Translations under genes and position numbers: made by a program
Shown here: one piece after another, positions 63,252-64,000 of the stretch
Layout: each line of letters begins with the position of its first letter
Position numbering within the stretch: the first letter of the stretch is position 1
Assembly (NCBI GenBank): GCA_003342895.1
Contig: PTFA01000304.1
Location: forward strand, 572,133 to 636,132
Length of the DNA: 64,000 bases
Source of the DNA: Casuarius casuarius
Lineage: Eukaryota > Chordata > Aves > Casuariiformes > Casuariidae
Direction: 5' to 3'
The notes under the pieces: generated by a model
Databases searched by the model: none
Told to the model about the DNA's origin: nothing
Seen by the model: the letters and a program-made list of their open reading frames with translations, nothing else

Positions 63252-64000
63252 CTGAATCATAAATACTATCTAAACTTACTAATCACAAAGTCACATTCCC
63301 CTATTTGTCTGTCTTTGTAGTGGATTTCNTAAGTCGCATTTTAATATTTCTATCTAAATATTTCGACTTGTCCCAGTTCTTCCCATGACACTTCGAACTT
63401 GTCCCTTCCCCTTGCCAATCTCCCACTTTCCAAAACCAGGGATGACACCGACCCTCTGTGCAGGGCCCGTTGGCCAAAGCCACCCTGTGCGATGGATGGC
63501 ACAGGGGAAAGATGACAAAAAAAAAGTCAGTGAAAGGCCATCATCTTCCTCGAAGCAGAGGACCCCACCCCCAAGATAACACAGACACGAGATACCGTTT
63601 TTTTTCCCCTTCAATCCAAACTATACTATTACATTAATTTCTCCAACTACCTTTCCCACCCCTCCCTCTCCCATGTATAATCCTTTCTGGCTTGCAGCNA
63701 CTGGCATTTGCACTCCTGCACAGGCAAAAAGAGACGAACACTTCAGCTCCCCTTTTTCAGCGGATGCTAAGAAAAGCGCAACATATCCCGCAGCCGCCGA
63801 GCGCTGCTCCTCTGGAACGGCCTCATGAAAAGACAGTTGAAGTGTTGAGGAGGGAGGGAAGCAAAGGAAGGGAAGTCACAGGCTTCCTGCTATTACAAGC
63901 CAAATTTAAACCCTTTCTACATCACAAGGGGCCCTGTTGTTGGCAGGAGCGCAAAGAGTAGGAAAATTTGGTTGATACGGAGTCTTCATTATACTTAAAA

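Larger units (their letters stand above)
29782..64000 (-). other. Intron upstream of G-alpha exon 4 (partial)
   Basis: No exon encoding GAGESGKST (P-loop) or the MGCLGNSK start of Gs alpha was found from here to the window end, so this appears to be one intron of at least 34 kb, or introns around optional exons I cannot recognise. It holds most of the window's CpG-rich patches, a possible antisense plus-strand terminal gene segment (37295-38717), two exon-like segments on the minus strand (44017-44072 and 63190-63251) and several simple repeats and hairpins, listed separately. The rest is unremarkable AT-rich sequence. Confidence 0.7.

Noticed and set aside
29782..64000. Search for the P-loop exon (GAGESGKST to HVNGFN) and the MGCLGNSK first exon of Gs alpha
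   Set aside because: No stretch encoding these invariant residues was found on the minus strand, so they are assumed to lie beyond 64000.

Overview
This is vertebrate nuclear DNA: AT-rich and intron-dominated, with isolated ambiguous bases and strikingly few recognisable interspersed repeats. The low repeat load and the version of the one gene I can name suggest a bird or other sauropsid. The species is inferred, not proven.

The only gene I recognise with confidence lies on the minus strand. Three consecutive coding exons encode part of the helical domain of a stimulatory G-protein alpha subunit (GNAS type): exon 4 (29727-29781), exon 5 (29526-29645) and exon 6 (8118-8215), numbered as in mammalian GNAS. 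Splice sites are canonical, phases fit, and no frame is broken. Exons 4 and 5 are separated by only 81 bp, but exons 5 and 6 lie 21.3 kb apart. I found neither the P-loop exon nor exon 1 in the 34 kb upstream, and no exon 7 or later in the 8.1 kb downstream, so the gene runs off both ends. Almost the whole window is therefore intron.

Region by region: 1-8117 is downstream intron with a short CpG-rich patch at 3838-3985. 8216-29525 is intron 5, with a GC-rich patch near 21760-21870 and AT-rich tandem repeats near 16.84-16.96 kb. 29782-64000 is upstream intron. It holds CpG-rich patches (31.3, 35.7-36.1, 37.3-37.5, 43.5, 48.8-49.0 and 50.9-51.2 kb), several perfect short palindromes, a 69-bp alternating purine-pyrimidine tract and a paired pyrimidine/purine tract.

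The most interesting unexplained signal is on the plus strand at 37295-38717. Three exon-like segments have good splice signals and compatible phases, end in a stop codon, and are followed 57 bases later by AATAAA. They may be the 3' end of an unrecognised gene antisense to the G-alpha gene. Two further exon-like segments lie on the minus strand at 44017-44072 and 63190-63251. All of these are predictions that need transcript evidence.
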